DNA of 64,000 bases from Mortierella sp. BCC40632 (lineage: Eukaryota > Mortierellomycota > Mortierellomycetes > Mortierellales > Mortierellaceae): NCBI GenBank assembly GCA_011634665.1, contig WAEK01000007.1, positions 828,001 through 892,000 of the forward strand, in the 5' to 3' direction. The notes under the pieces were generated by a model that had not been told where the DNA came from, did not search any database, and worked only from the letters and a program-made list of their open reading frames with translations. Both the position numbers and the translations under genes were made by a program. Positions 51,101-63,109 of the stretch are shown here, piece after piece. Every line of letters begins with the position of its first letter. Position 1 is the first letter of the stretch.

Positions 51101-51937
51101 CATCACCACCACCACCACCATGAACACGGTCGCCATTTCAGTCGCCGACGACACTCTGGATCACGCTCGGGTGGAGAAGACAACAACGCAAGCGACTCCA
51201 AGGGTGAGGAGAGCGAGACATTGAAACGACGACAGACTTTCCACGACCAACGAGCGCAGATGGTGCAGGCTCGCAAGGAGCATTTGCAGCAGCAGAGACA
51301 GGCGATTGCTGAGCAAAGAGAGCTTTTGGCAGAGAATGCCAAGAAGCAGCAAGAGCGTCGCCGACTCGAGGTGGACAGGATGCAACGGCAGACTCAGGGC
51401 TCTGCCTCTTCGACATCAGCATCCATTCCTAAAGTGGTAGGAGGTGGAAGTCTTGCTGGCATTTGGCCCGCTGCGCCCAGCGACACTACTGGTAACGCCT
51501 CTTTGGCCACTCCTGGAGGATTCCCAGAGCCAGTTTTCTCCCAAGCTCAGCAGCGGCAGCGACTGCAAGAACAGCAACGACAGCAAGAACAGCAGCGCCA
51601 GCAAGAACAGCAACAACAGCAAGAACAGCAGCGACAGCAAGAGCAGCAGCGACAGCAAGAGCAGCAGCGACAGCAAGAACAGCAGCGACAGCAGGCGCAA
51701 CAGCAAGAGCAAGAACATCAGCGACAGCAAGAGCAGCACCGACAGCAAGAGCAGCAGCATGCGCAGCAGTCCCAGGAATCAACCTCAACCCCGGGTTTTG
51801 ATACAGGCGATTTCGAGGAGGAGCTTGCGATTCTGATCAGCATGGGCTTCCAGGACAGCGATGAACTTCGATCGGTCGTCCGGGACTTTGGAGGCGAGGT
51901 GGAGGCCGTGATTGATTTTATGATCAACAGACAGTAA
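48159..51937 (+). CDS. PB1 and UBA domain protein, candidate ubiquitin-binding autophagy adaptor
   Basis: Exons 48159-48263, 48814-49848 and 49952-51937, all phase 0, 1041 residues. The N-terminus is a PB1 domain split by the first intron: CKVSCNGTLHRFLL with its basic strand, then the acidic OPCA motif RYTDEEGDVISLSTDGELED. The C-terminus (about residues 1000-1041) is a UBA domain, ELAILISMGFQDSDELRSVV ... AVIDFMI. Between them lie acidic disordered sequence, an Ala/Glu-rich helix, Gly/Arg/Phe patches, a Met-Pro-Pro repeat, a His run and a long QQR/QQE coiled region. PB1 plus UBA is the layout of p62/SQSTM1 and NBR1. No ZZ finger is seen. A possible Atg8-binding (LIR) core WNLL lies at residues 670-673. 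The start at 48159 was chosen because PB1 begins right after it; an upstream in-frame extension is possible. Intron 1 is 550 bp. Confidence 0.85.
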
Positions 51938-52298
51938 AAGGTCACCCCCTCTAGCTCTCACACACACTCTCTCTTTTTTTTTTCTTTTCTTTCTTTCTTT
52001 CTTCAACGACTGTAATGATAAATGACGTTTTCTGATAGCCGGCAATGATTGGCAGGGCAAACGCGTCTGTTTTTTTTTAGGTAACAAACAAATAAAATAA
52101 AAAAATAAAAAAAAAATGAACGAATGACACCAAATCTTATTGGAATCTGGGTGAGGATTGTTTCGTGTGGCTTGACAACAAAGACACCTTGAAACCCGGA
52201 CGGTCGCGCCGAGTCGCGACCTGCCGGTCTGCATCATGGGCACATAAGTGTTTCCCTTTTTACGCTATATTTTTCCACCCGCCAACCTTTTTTCCCCA

Positions 52299-52358
<60 letters not shown>

Positions 52359-52488
52359 TGTCCGACCACTCTTTTATCCTTCCACTACTACCATTATACC
52401 TTGTTGGCTCTCTCCTCCCTTCACCACTCTCATCTAGTCCGGAAGTAAGACAAGGAAACACAGACACACAAAAGAGGGCTTCTCCGTC
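51938..52488. other. Intergenic region with a 54-nt poly-T run
   Basis: It holds the 3' UTR of the PB1-UBA gene (CT/TTTC repeats, AAATAAAATAAA stretch near 52090-52110) and the TSPO promoter. An uninterrupted T run covers 52302-52355, about 135 bp upstream of the TSPO start codon; poly(dA:dT) of this kind disfavours nucleosomes. Confidence 0.6.
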
Positions 52489-53082
52489 ATGTTAGACGAC
52501 CACTGTTACCAAGTTTGCCAATCGTTCAACACGAACTTGGCTCGATATCCTGCTCTGGCTGTCGGTCTTCCATTGATCGGTGGTTTCCTTTGCGCGCTTC
52601 CGTCGCATCGACATTACAAGAGCTTTTATGAGTCGCTTCAAAAGCCCGATTGGGCACCACCAGATTGTGTTTTCCCACCGACGTGGGCGGCCCTCTACAT
52701 CTCGATTGGGTATGCGTCCCATCTGGTGGCACTGAGGACAGGACCGAACACTGTGCCCTCGATCCGGGACCTTGCTCGGACAGGATTGGGCATCTATGGC
52801 TTGAACTTGGCCTTGAATTTTGCTTGGTCACCCTTGATGTTCTGGAAGAAGAAGATTGGTGCTGCCTTGGCCACTGCTGGAGGATTGACTGTAAGTGTTT
52901 TTTTTTTTTTTTTTGGTTTCTCGGATTCGAGCAAAAAGAATAATAACTGGTGTGTGCGCACTTGGATTTCATGTCATCGGGACTTTCTTTCTTTCCTGTC
53001 CCCCCCTCCCCCATCGTGCTCATGAACCATTGGGGTCAACATATCTCTCGAGACCCCGATTTTCTATGCCATTTTGGATTAG

Positions 53083-53130
<48 letters not shown>

Positions 53131-53178
53131 TATATAGGATATAGAGAGAGAGAGAGATAGAGAGAGATATATATATAT

Positions 53179-53273
<95 letters not shown>

Positions 53274-54043
53274 ACTGGGAAAGCAGGAGAGAACTGCTTT
53301 TCAGGAGGCTTGGAAGAAGTTCGTGTTCAGGGAAGGAGAGGGGGTGGTGGGAAGTGGGAAGAGGAAGAAAAAAAAAAAAGGAAGACGAGTCCGAAGGAGA
53401 TTACGCCCGACTAGAACATCAACAAGGGGTGGAAATGGTGGCCTCTCGGATTCCCAAAGCACCTCTTTGTGTGTGTGTGTTATGATGTCTCTACTTCAGC
53501 AAAATCACCCTCACTCTATCAGTGGTCAGTTCCAACACACCCTAGCCTGGAACTGACACCAGTGTGTGTGTGTATGTGGAGGGAGAGGGGGGAGATGGTC
53601 GGGTGAGCGCGTAGTTCTTGATACCGTTTACTTTTTTCCCTCGATCAACGAGACTTTGGAGTTGCCACACACACATACACATTTCAACTTTCGCTCTAGG
53701 GATTGCATATTTGGCTTACATGCTAACAGCAATGCACTGTTTTATTTTCTAGGTCTCCGCTGCGGCAATGGCCCACTATTATTTCAAGGTCGACAAGTGC
53801 GCTGGCTATTTGACGGTCCCCTATGTTATCTGGCTCGGATATGCGACCGCACTCAACTACGATGTCTGGATCAAGAATGCTAAAGGCCCTGCAGCAGACT
53901 CTGCTCGCAAGCTTGGCAAGGAGGTCAATGATGCTGCCAAGCATGCCAAGGATGAAATCAAGGATGCTGCTCGTCATGCTAACAAGGCTGCCAGGGATGC
54001 CGCCAACAAGGCCGCAGACGAGGTTGACAAGGAGCTTCATTAA
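52489..54043 (+). CDS. TSPO: TspO/MBR family protein (translocator protein) with LEA-like tail
   Basis: A five-helix membrane protein of the TSPO/peripheral benzodiazepine receptor family, which binds porphyrins and sterols, usually in the outer mitochondrial or ER membrane. Exons 52489-52890 and 53753-54043, phase 0, 230 residues. Family motifs: SLQKPDWAPPDCVFPPTWAA, YASHLV, LNLALNFAWSPLMFW, and VPYVIWLGYATALNYDVW at the end of helix 5. The last ~55 residues are an added amphipathic tail of Ala, Lys, Asp and Asn (KEVNDAAKHAKDEIKDAARH and similar units), resembling LEA or lipid-droplet-coat 11-mer repeats; typical TSPO stops soon after helix 5. The intron is 862 bp and mostly GA microsatellite. 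A poly(A) signal AATAAA is at 54213-54218. Confidence 0.93.
53083..53271. repeat. (GA)n microsatellite with GATA/TATA interruptions in the TSPO intron
   Basis: About 190 bp of GA repeat, interrupted by GATAGATATATAGGATATAG and similar units, occupies the middle of the 862-bp TSPO intron. Confidence 0.92.
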
Positions 54044-54671
54044 ATCAACAACAACAACAACAAAAAAAATCATGCGAAGGGTCATGATATCTCTCCTAGA
54101 GCTCCTTCACTCTCCATTACCAAAGAACACACACAGCCCTCTCCCCTCCCTTCTCCCCTTTCTCTGCTACCCTACACGAAGAGGGCAGCGAAATGATAAA
54201 TAGTATCGCTTCAATAAATGAACATTTTCCTTTTATTCTAAATCATCATCTTCTTGGTACATGTTATGATGGTTGCCGGGATTGTCTACCGTCTTTTAAA
54301 TTGTCAATGACCACCGCTCGGAGCATATTCTAGCGCGCATACTGTGTTGTGGGATCATCTGTCATCTGCTTTCATTAGAACTTCCGAGTCGTAAAAATAA
54401 TAATAATAATAATAAAGGTCAACGAAAGTTCGACCTCTAGAGAACAAGCCATTGTCAATTAGATAGGAGGACATGTCGCGACTCGCGCCACAAAAAAAAA
54501 TTTTTTTATCCAACAGTGCTGCAGGATGAGAGCCTACGCACAGGCCCATGTTCAGTATCATTTATAAATTTGAATACTCCCCTTCTCAACTGTTGCACTG
54601 TTGACACTGTTGGCTTTTTTTTTTTTTTTTTTTAGTGGATTAGATGCAACACATTAGCATTCATATTTTTT
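54044..54671. other. Convergent 3' regions of TSPO and ZNHIT2
   Basis: The gap begins with CAA repeats and the TSPO poly(A) signal (54213-54218). It has an (ATA)n run near 54396-54414 and a T run at 54615-54633. No gene is seen. Confidence 0.5.
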
Positions 54672-56883
54672 TTACAAGAGTTCCTGGATCAATGGCTTGT
54701 TCTTTTCTGGGAAAGTGTCATCCTTCTTCAGCTCAGTCCTATCCTCGTTTCCAGAGAGACCATCTCCCACTCGAGTGACTTTTCCAAGATCCTTTGTCCA
54801 ACCTTCAAGCTCCTGTCGAGTTCGAAGGATCACCAAGACAACCTCCGTCCGAACCCCATCCCATCGTTTCGCTTCCTCAGAGCCAGGTCCTTCCTCTTGA
54901 ATCAGGTTCAGATACGATTCATAAAATTCAAGCTTCTTGGACAGACGACCAAGAGTCGATTTTTTGAATCGTGATCGATGTTGTGGATCACGGGTCTGAA
55001 GACAAGTGTTCATCATGCTTTCAACAGCTCGTACACATCTTTTCGCTCTAGAGGGACGGATCAATAACAGTGCCAAGTCTCGAAGGAGCAAGACGAGCAT
55101 CTCTAACCGTACCGTATCTCCTCTCCAAAGTTTGGAATCCAGACTACTCCTCTGAATCTCGGCCAAGGTAGTCTCGAAATCTTCCACCACTGGTACCGAT
55201 TGGACAACTACTTTCGTTTCCGAACTTGAATTTGATCGTTGGGGTATAAGGAATGGGCAGAGCTCGATAAGATGGGTAAGCGCATGTTCAGGATCCTCCT
55301 CCAGATCACCATTGAATACTCTTGATGTTGCAGCATACGCAAACAAGAACGCCGAAATGTGGTAGATTAGTGTTGGGTGAGGGCGCTTTGTTAACTTGAG
55401 GGGTGCGTTGGCTAGTTGAGATGACGATGTGTTTGTCGCAAGCTCCACGTTCGAGTTTTGTTCTGCTTCATTAGCATCTAGCACTTGGATCAGTGATTGA
55501 TGTGGTCGAAGCACTTGCTCTTCATCCAGGTACAGTTGATCCTGAGAGTGGTCTTCAACATTGTTCTGTTGGTCATCTTTCACTTCAAGCAAAGTTGGAG
55601 ACGAGTGAAATTGGGTTTCTGATGTAGCTGAAAGGTCACTCTCCCGATCAACAATCGTCGCTGCTGCCTCTCGCTGCGAACCCAGACGACTGTTGTCTAT
55701 ATTTTGGATTTTGCTCTGAGCAGATAAACTGGTGCTGGCATCCGTATCCATACCCTTGGTCGTGGTACGTTGTTGGTCAGGATCTTTGGGTAGTCTCTTC
55801 AATTGACCTTCCTTTTCAGCCTCAGCCTCCCACCATGGTCTCCAGATGGATATCAGCTCTGCGACTTCGGCATCACGAATTGCCTTTAGATCATCCGAAT
55901 CCAAGTCTGCCACTAATGGATTGGTAAAGTCATCATTGCTGGTATCGCCTCTGGTTTTTGATCCGCCTCTTTGCATTGTTTCCTCCATCTCTTGTAATAG
56001 TTTTTTGGCTTCTTCCCGTTCTTCTTTTTCTTGTTCGTCTTCAATGTCGTCTTCCTCCCCGCCTTTGTTTTCTGAGCTACCAGCTTCGTCGCGAGTCATT
56101 TCAGTCATTTTCTTGCTCATATCCGAGTCCATCATCATGAACCGTTCTTGGAAATCCTGTCGTTCTTCTGGGGTCAGTTTCTCCCAGATCGACTCGAATG
56201 ACTCTGCTTCAAGGTTGACTCCCGAGAACCGAGCTACAAGATCCTGGTATTCTTGATCAATCAATCTTTGGAGCTCCTCTGGATCGATCTCCTGGTCAGG
56301 GTCCATTTGTAAGTTTGTGCCTGAAGAGGTATTGTTGTCCATTTGTAGAGTTTGTTGAAGAATCTCGGCACGTTCCTTTGCGGTCAATCGTCTCTGTTGT
56401 TGTGGTCCTGTTGATCTAGATCCTGACCCGCTCCTTGATTCTGAAGGTTCTTCTTCTGTGTCTTTGTAAGAAATTGGTTGGTTCTCTTGTTCCAGTTCAA
56501 TGGTCTGTCTTTCAAACCGATCTAGAATCTGAAGCATCTTATGACGGTCCTGAGAACTAGCCTTGGGGGTCGATCCGAGTTCGGCCATCACCGAGTCTTT
56601 GTAGAACGACTCTGTGCATTGGCCGTGGCCTTTGTCTCGGTAGCACTGAACGGAGCAATACCTAAGATTACATTTGGGACAGATATATTTGGATACTTGG
56701 ACTTTGCAGCTAAGAGTGAGAGTAAAAAATAAAGAAAAACGTTCCAACAAGATTTAATGCTCATTGTTTTGAACAGGATCTCGATTTAACAGGCATTGTA
56801 GCATCGCCATGCTGAGGAGAGCCTTACATTCCACATGGGTATGTGCTTACGACCGTTGTGCGATGCTTCTTGGGAACAGCCAT
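54672..56883 (-). CDS. ZNHIT2: HIT-type zinc finger protein 2 (ZNHIT2-like)
   Basis: ZNHIT2 works with the R2TP/HSP90 chaperone system in assembling U5 snRNP and RNA polymerases. Exon 1 (56883-56828, 18.7 codons) and exon 2 (56709-54672) join in phase to 679 residues. The join rebuilds the HIT finger: first pair CGIC made across the intron, then KYICPKCNLRYCSVQC and the final Cys/His in YRDKGHGQC. A DPEELQRLIDQEYQDL helix and the ELISIWRPWWE block follow, the latter matching the ZNHIT2 middle region. A C-terminal helical domain (HISAFLFAYAATSRVFNGDL) also fits the family. It is longer than human ZNHIT2 (about 400 residues) because of acidic and Gln/Ser-rich insertions. Confidence 0.88.
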
Positions 56884-58471
56884 TTCTTGGAACCTACGGA
56901 TGAGAAGACGACAGAGATGCTTTCTTTCTTTTTCCTTGGCTAGAAAAGACTTGCCACCTAAATCGTAACCAAAAGACAGTCCGAGATGCGTGAATCTTGC
57001 CAAGTAAGATGAAGTCAGCTGTCAGCTCCGTTACTTTGACAATCGTCATTCCATGAGCCCTCACCAATGGAACTCGGTACCTCCCAGTTTTGTCGGAAAT
57101 GATGAGACCCCTCCTACACCTTTGCAGCAAACCGACATGAGCTCCCACTAATAAAACCATACTGCAGAGCGCCCCTTCCCCACTCTGAGGACTTTGAAGG
57201 AGAATTACGTTTGGTCAAAAAAGAACTCGGGAACTAAGACATATACACAGGTAGATCCAACTCTGATGGGAAGCGAGATACTCTGGCCTATTGTTTTGTG
57301 TGGGAATAGATGGTCACTATCAAGGCGTCGATTTGGTAAAAACGCCCATACACTCCCCAATTCAAGGCAAAGACTATTAGCATTTCTAAATTCATCTAGC
57401 GTAGACTAGACGATATCCTTTCCAAGGGGATCTATGAGAAACTCTGGAGAACTCATCGGGGGTCAGAATCAGCAAAAAGCAATCAATGTTGTAGAGACAG
57501 GAGCGGGTCAAACAAACCACCTAAAGGTGGATCAACAGCCAGTGTACCAAAGAATACACAGAACCCGACAGCATCAATCTTATTATTCTTTTGATTTTAA
57601 TATTGTTACTATGGGCAGATTCCAACTACTCCTTTGAAAAGATAGTCGATCATTTGCTCCTATCCTTCACTGGCCGCCGGTTCGGCCAAGTCAATAGTCG
57701 CCATGACGTTTCTCTCTCATTTTTTTTTCTAATGAAAACTCTAGACAGAGAAATACACGTGGTCATGGATACCGTTGGAGGCCTATTTTTGCATTGATAC
57801 AACCAATTCCTCTCTTGTGAAGGCAAGGACCACCTCCTACTGCACTGGGACCTTTGATAAACAATTGACGTGTATTCGTGTGTGATGCATGCGTTCTCTT
57901 AGCAAGTTTGTTGTTTGGCTACAGCTAATGCAGGCGCTCAGTTTGATTGGCGCTCATACAATTGTAGATAGTATCGAAGAAGGAGTAGCTGGATAGCTGA
58001 ACATCCGAGTCAACCAATTCTGGCTGAACGAAAATCTTTAAGTCCAAAAAGAGAGTCAGAGGAGGTGAGGGGTGATGAGAGAGAAATTCAGAAGCTAGGA
58101 AAGCGTAAGGTGGCTGGTACTCTCTATCTCTCTTTCTCTCTTCTCTCTTCTCTCTCTCTCTCTCTCTCAACCCGCGTTTGTCTAATAATTTCCACAGGTG
58201 CCCTGGATTTTCAAATGGTGGGAAAAAGGGGAGAGCAACTGATGTAGCTTTAAAGGGATTATTAGGATCAAGGCGATCATGGCTCAAGCTGAGCTTATCA
58301 CCAAGAAGTAAGGAAGAGAAGAGTTGCGAATGCAAAGAATACAATGTCGGCTACGAGTATGAATCAAAGAATCCAAACTGACTCGAATTTAAAAGACGGG
58401 AATACGCCGAAAAATAAAATAATAATAATAATATTTATAGTAGGAACCTCACGAGGCCATGGACCGTTAAT
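56884..58471. other. Intergenic region of about 1.6 kb
   Basis: No frame here shows family features. The left ~300 bp are the ZNHIT2 promoter side. A CT repeat lies at 58124-58169, and a TAA/ATA repeat at 58415-58435 forms the 3' region of the secreted-protein gene. Nothing else is recognised. Confidence 0.45.
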
Positions 58472-58753
58472 TTACTGACATCCACTAGTATATCCCAAAA
58501 TTTGGGCGAAAAACAAGCATTGCTTTTCCACTGTGGACGGTGGACACATAGGGCCAATGCGAGGATTACATCCCATACCGAATAAGCCAGCCGGAACCAC
58601 GGATTTCCCTCCCAAGACAGACAAGATTTCGGGACTATCACTGGGAGTGTATGATGCGCAACAGTATGGGGCCCTGGTTGTAACGCATTCTTGAGCCGAA
58701 GCGATGGAAGCAACTGCGAGTGCAGCCAATACAACGGAGAAGAAACGAGCCAT
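58472..58753 (-). CDS. Small secreted cysteine-rich protein
   Basis: A 93-residue intronless frame starting at the ATG 58753. Residues 1-20 (MARFFSVVLAALAVASIASA) are a clear signal peptide with an AxA cleavage site. The mature part has seven cysteines, including a CC pair (TRAPYCCASY), then MGCNP, PMCPP, KQC and a terminal GCQ. The CC pair and small size recall hydrophobins, but those have eight cysteines in a fixed pattern that I cannot match, so I name it only by properties. A TATAAAA box lies about 220 bp upstream (around 58966-58972), and a (CCA)n repeat is in the leader. It is probably secreted to the wall or medium. Confidence 0.7.
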   Translation of the reverse strand: MARFFSVVLAALAVASIASAQECVTTRAPYCCASYTPSDSPEILSVLGGKSVVPAGLFGMGCNPRIGPMCPPSTVEKQCLFFAQILGYTSGCQ

Positions 58754-59834
58754 TTTCTAAGAACGGGTGAACGTTCATGAGGTTAAAGACTGGGCATCTT
58801 CCACAAACGACAATGAAATGATCAGTTTGGCTGGCCATTACCTGCAGAACTTGGGGTGGTTAAAGGTTCCTTGTGGTGGTGGTGGTGGTGGTGGTAATGT
58901 GTGAAAGTGTGGATGGGTTTGCGAGTAGGCTGATGGAGAAAGAAAGGTGGAGAAAGACGGCTCTTTTATACCTTGCCTGGTCAAAGTAACTTCCAAGAAT
59001 AACGCGAGGGGTTCAAGGGGATGCTAGAGGTAGGGTTAAAAAAGAACAATCTGAGAGGGGGCCAACGCATAACGAGATGTAAAGTTCAAAGTGTCGCCAA
59101 CGCTGCTTAGAAAACCAGGGACTCGGTGATATGCAGTCCTAGGTCTGCCTGCTAGTGTTTTTTTTTTTTTAAGGGAAACATACTCAGGGCGTCAGGGGAG
59201 AAGACTAGATGGTCGGCAGGGGAGGGTGTTGACAGCAAAGGAAAAAAAAGTCTAGACATTTGTAGGGACTGATGTAGTGTTGAGGAATGGTAGGATGTGC
59301 GAGGGGTGCAAAAGCCAGTCAGGCCCTTCCACCTTTGTCCCTTGCTTCACATCAATGCATTGGTGCTTCAAGATCCATGTGTTCCTTGATATCTATCCCC
59401 TTTGTAAGCCACTCCCCCTTGACTACGACATTTGACGACGCGAATGAGGCTCAGAGGAAGGAGAAAGGGCGGATACCTCGGCATTGATCTACAAGATGTT
59501 GAAGTGTCAGAGAAGGCAATCTCTTCCAAGATAGTCATCTCAGAGAGTGAGCTTGTAGTCATTTGCTATTGGGAGTTCTCTCTCCAAGCTAGGATACTGA
59601 ACTCTAATGGCGCGTATACACTTATCCTATTGAAAAAATTCCATAGGTGGCAGCTGAGACTGTTCCCTTGTTAGGAAATGGGTTGCTCATGAGTACAATG
59701 GACCTTTTTTTTTTTTTTTTTTTTTTTTTTTATATATTATTTATTTTAGTTGAACATGCAAGTAACTGGAGAGTGGAGCAGATGAAAGAATGGGCAAGCG
59801 GAAGGCAAGGATTGAACTATGTCGGTGGCTCCAT
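58754..59834. other. Promoter of the secreted-protein gene and IDI1 3' region
   Basis: On the - strand a TATAAAAGAGC core promoter lies at about 58962-58972. A (GGT)n/(CCA)n repeat at 58873-58894 falls in the presumed leader. A T run covers 59703-59731 near the end of IDI1. No further gene is supported. Confidence 0.5.
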
Positions 59835-60835
59835 TTAGAGACGGAAGATCTTCTCAACCTCCTCGCTCTGGGCAACCTTGTCAACACCACCATTGGTGAG
59901 CATACGGTCCCACCACTTGAACAAGAAGTTTTCGCAAATCAACTTGAACCAAGGGGTGACCTTGATATCGCTACCAGGCGTCACGCCCTTCTCCAGCAGG
60001 TCCCGAAGCTCGGTCTGGTTCACCCAGCAAACATCCCTGACTTCGTTGGGGCTGGGGTTCATGTCCACAAGGTCCTTGTGCTGAGGTCGGATGAAGAGGA
60101 TATAGTCGATCTCATGCTCACCCCAAACATCATTCGAAGGAGCAAGGTAGTGGATGCGGGTCAAAAAGTGGAAGTCATCCAAGGGAACATCCTCAGCAAC
60201 AATTCCAAGCTCGTGGAAGAGTTTGCGCTGCGCAGCCGTCCGAACGCCCAGGTTATTCTCCTCTACCAACTCATCTGCGGTATTGAGTGGGTGCGAGCAG
60301 CAGGTGTTGGTCCACATGTCAGGGAAAGTAATCTTTTCAGATGCGCGCTGTTGGAGGAGAAGCTTGGAGCCATCTGCTGAGAAGAGGAACACCGAAAAGG
60401 CGCGGTGCAAAAGACCATGATCCATGATGTTGGTCATCAAGTGACCTATTGAAAGAGAGAGGAACAATCGAAACAAAGACATCCATTTGTTAAGAGTTGT
60501 CTAGAACAACTGTGACAGAAGGGTTGCAATGCATAGCCCATGGTTCGGATAAGAATCGCCGGCTTCCTATCCAGCATGATCCGTCTCTAGACAACCCTGA
60601 TCCCTGATATACTGCAACAGAGTAGACGGTGTACAGTAAAGATAGTGATCCTCCTCCAAGACTTACAGGTCTTCTTGCTGTTAGCACCGATGCGCTTGTC
60701 ATTGCGGTCGAGGACGATGCACATTTCCTCCATGAGCTTGACCTGTTCCTCATCGTACTTGGAGAGGTCGACATCGGCAGAGATGGTTGACTCGAGAGGG
60801 GCAGGAGTAGGAACGGCGGTAGCGGAGTGACCCAT
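59835..60835 (-). CDS. IDI1: Isopentenyl-diphosphate delta-isomerase
   Basis: This Nudix-fold enzyme interconverts isopentenyl and dimethylallyl diphosphate, the step after MVD1. Exons 60835-60667 and 60445-59835 (donor GTAAGT, acceptor AATAG) give 259 residues, typical of fungal type I isomerases. Seen: HRAFSVFLFSADGSKLLLQQ, the catalytic-cysteine motif MWTNTCCSHPLN, the Nudix-box part AAQRKLFHELGI, WGEHEIDYILF with the catalytic Glu, and the C-terminal PWFKLICENFLFKWWD. The first exon carries a variable N-terminus and KYDEEQVKLMEEMCIVLDRN. The C-terminus (KIFRL) does not fit the strict peroxisomal PTS1 consensus. Confidence 0.96.
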
Positions 60836-61763
60836 GTTGACTGAAGGGGCGGTAGTGGAAGAAGTGGTGGTGGTGGAGTAAGGAGAAGAGGAAAAGAAAA
60901 AGATGGAGAGCGGAGGTCGAGCAAGAGAAGATGGAAAGACGGATGTTGTTGTTGGAGAAGAGAAGAGCGATGGGCGACAGGCAGGCTGGGCGATTTGTAC
61001 CTAAAAAAAATAAAAATGTCAGGTCAGTCTGATCCGTCCAATCAGTGTGCGGGCTGCTGCTAGTCCGGAGCAGAGCAGCCTGTTTGGAGGCCCGCTCGCT
61101 CGCTCTCTCTCTCTCTCGCCGAGAGCAAAAGTGTGGTCTGAGTGCACTTTCCCACCCAACACTCCACCGAGGAGATTACACAAGGGAGGAGAGGAGGTAT
61201 CAAGAGAAAGAGTCATCATCCTAGTTCCTTCCGAACCATGTCCACAGTTATATCTCTTTCCTCCTCTTTTTTCTATGCTCTTCCACTGTTTGGCTACCTA
61301 TCCTGTTTCTGTTCTACATACTCTGCTGCCATCCCGCCACTCCTCCTCCCCTCTCCCCCGTCGCGTTCTGCCTATTTGTTTGTCTTTACAAATCTGCATC
61401 GTCTCATTTCTCATTGACCTAGAGACACATGGCCTACCTCTGCAACAGACGAGAATGCGCGCCGAGTAGCAAACGACCGACCTCCCATGAAGAAACTCGA
61501 AGCTAGTCGTAACATTCTGTTCAATTCTCCTCGAGATTTAAAAAAAAAAAAAAAAAAAAAATAGGAATGAGGCTAGTGTCGGATCGATGGCAGACTCAGG
61601 AAACAAAGAAGAACAAGAACAAGAAGGAAGGCTTATCTCATTGTTTTAGCTTCATACATTTGGCCATGGGACCATTTACTGTGGTATGGTACACGAGGTA
61701 CTGGCCCATGCTTCAGTAGTGAACGCGATCAGATGTGAGGGGGATCTTTCTCTTTCTTTCACT

Positions 61764-61794
<31 letters not shown>

Positions 61795-62904
61795 CTTTGG
61801 CAGTCTACTGCCCCAAGTATTAACTCCTTTGGGAAGAGAGCGATCGATTAAGACTATCCTTGCAACGCTTTAAACCTATCCACTGTGGGGCTTATCTCAG
61901 CTCAAACAGAACTACCCAGCATTGGAAGGCGTGAAAGCGAACAGTTTTGCCAAGAATCCTACAACAACCGAAACATGTCTCTTTTACGAAAACAGAAATG
62001 AAAGGCGTGACAGCTGCGATATATGCTTGTTCGTCGCGAACGGACCAGGATCTCAACATGTGGCAACCGGAGCACAATTAACCAGCACACTCTCACTTTG
62101 AACAACCGTTGATCAATACGCAAAATAAATTCGTCCCTTGACGATGTTTCCTTGCATCACTGGAAACTTACTAGCTCCATTGACTATTTTGCTTTGTTTT
62201 GCCAAGCACAGTCTAATAGGGGCTTCCCAACCGAGACTATCAAGACTCAACAACGGGCCGAGGTAGAGGACTATTAAATTGTCCACCAGCTCACCAAGCA
62301 AGAGACATCCTTCCCCCTATCTCAATGAAGTGACAGTGAAGGCGGAGCAAAAAGGGCGATGGCTTTCCTTCGGCTCACGCGTCTGTGTGTGGGTGAGGAC
62401 GCCCTACAGAGCTCAAAACGATGTGGAGAACAGACTTTGTAGCTGGGTAGGCCCTCCCACGTTAACCTTAGCAATTGATAAACTCTGCTTCTGTGCCCAG
62501 AATGTTCACCTTAACACACGCTTGGCATCCTACCCTCGGCGAGAGCCTTTTCCTACACTCGAGCTGTTACACATAACTTGACGCTCTGAGATAGACGTTC
62601 TTTTCTTATACATAGGATTCATAACGTTGACAGCGGTGATGGGGGTGCTAATGACTACATTAACAGTGGGGACAATGGCACTTGCAGGCAATAAACCGTG
62701 CAAAAAATGGATCCTTTGGAGCGCACATTTCTCTCTCGAGCTCCAGTCGAATGCCAGCCGAGAAATTGGCCCATCCAGTCCTCCGCGTGTGGGGAAGGGA
62801 GAGAGACTCGCAAGCTCTATAAAAGAGGATAGACATCGCTAGATGTCCAGCAATTCGCTATCATTAGTGCCCTGAAGACGTGACTTTGCCTTAGACTCCT
62901 TCCT

Positions 62905-62940
<36 letters not shown>

Positions 62941-63109
62941 CACTTTATTGCCTTCAAAGCACTGGTTTCTCAGCACACGATCCTGCTCCTCCCCTCTGGC
63001 AGTCTACGTTTATACCTTCGTCGATAGCTTTTAGTCTCGGCTCACCTGTACTGCGACATCACCTCTTGCTTCCCTCCCCCAAAAATATCTCTTGTTACTC
63101 TCTTACAAG
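60836..63109. other. Intergenic region of about 2.3 kb, IDI1 and P450 promoters
   Basis: A gap between divergent genes with no credible coding frame. It contains an A run at 61540-61561, CT tracts at 61768-61794 and 62908-62930, and a CT-rich leader next to the P450 start. Confidence 0.45.
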
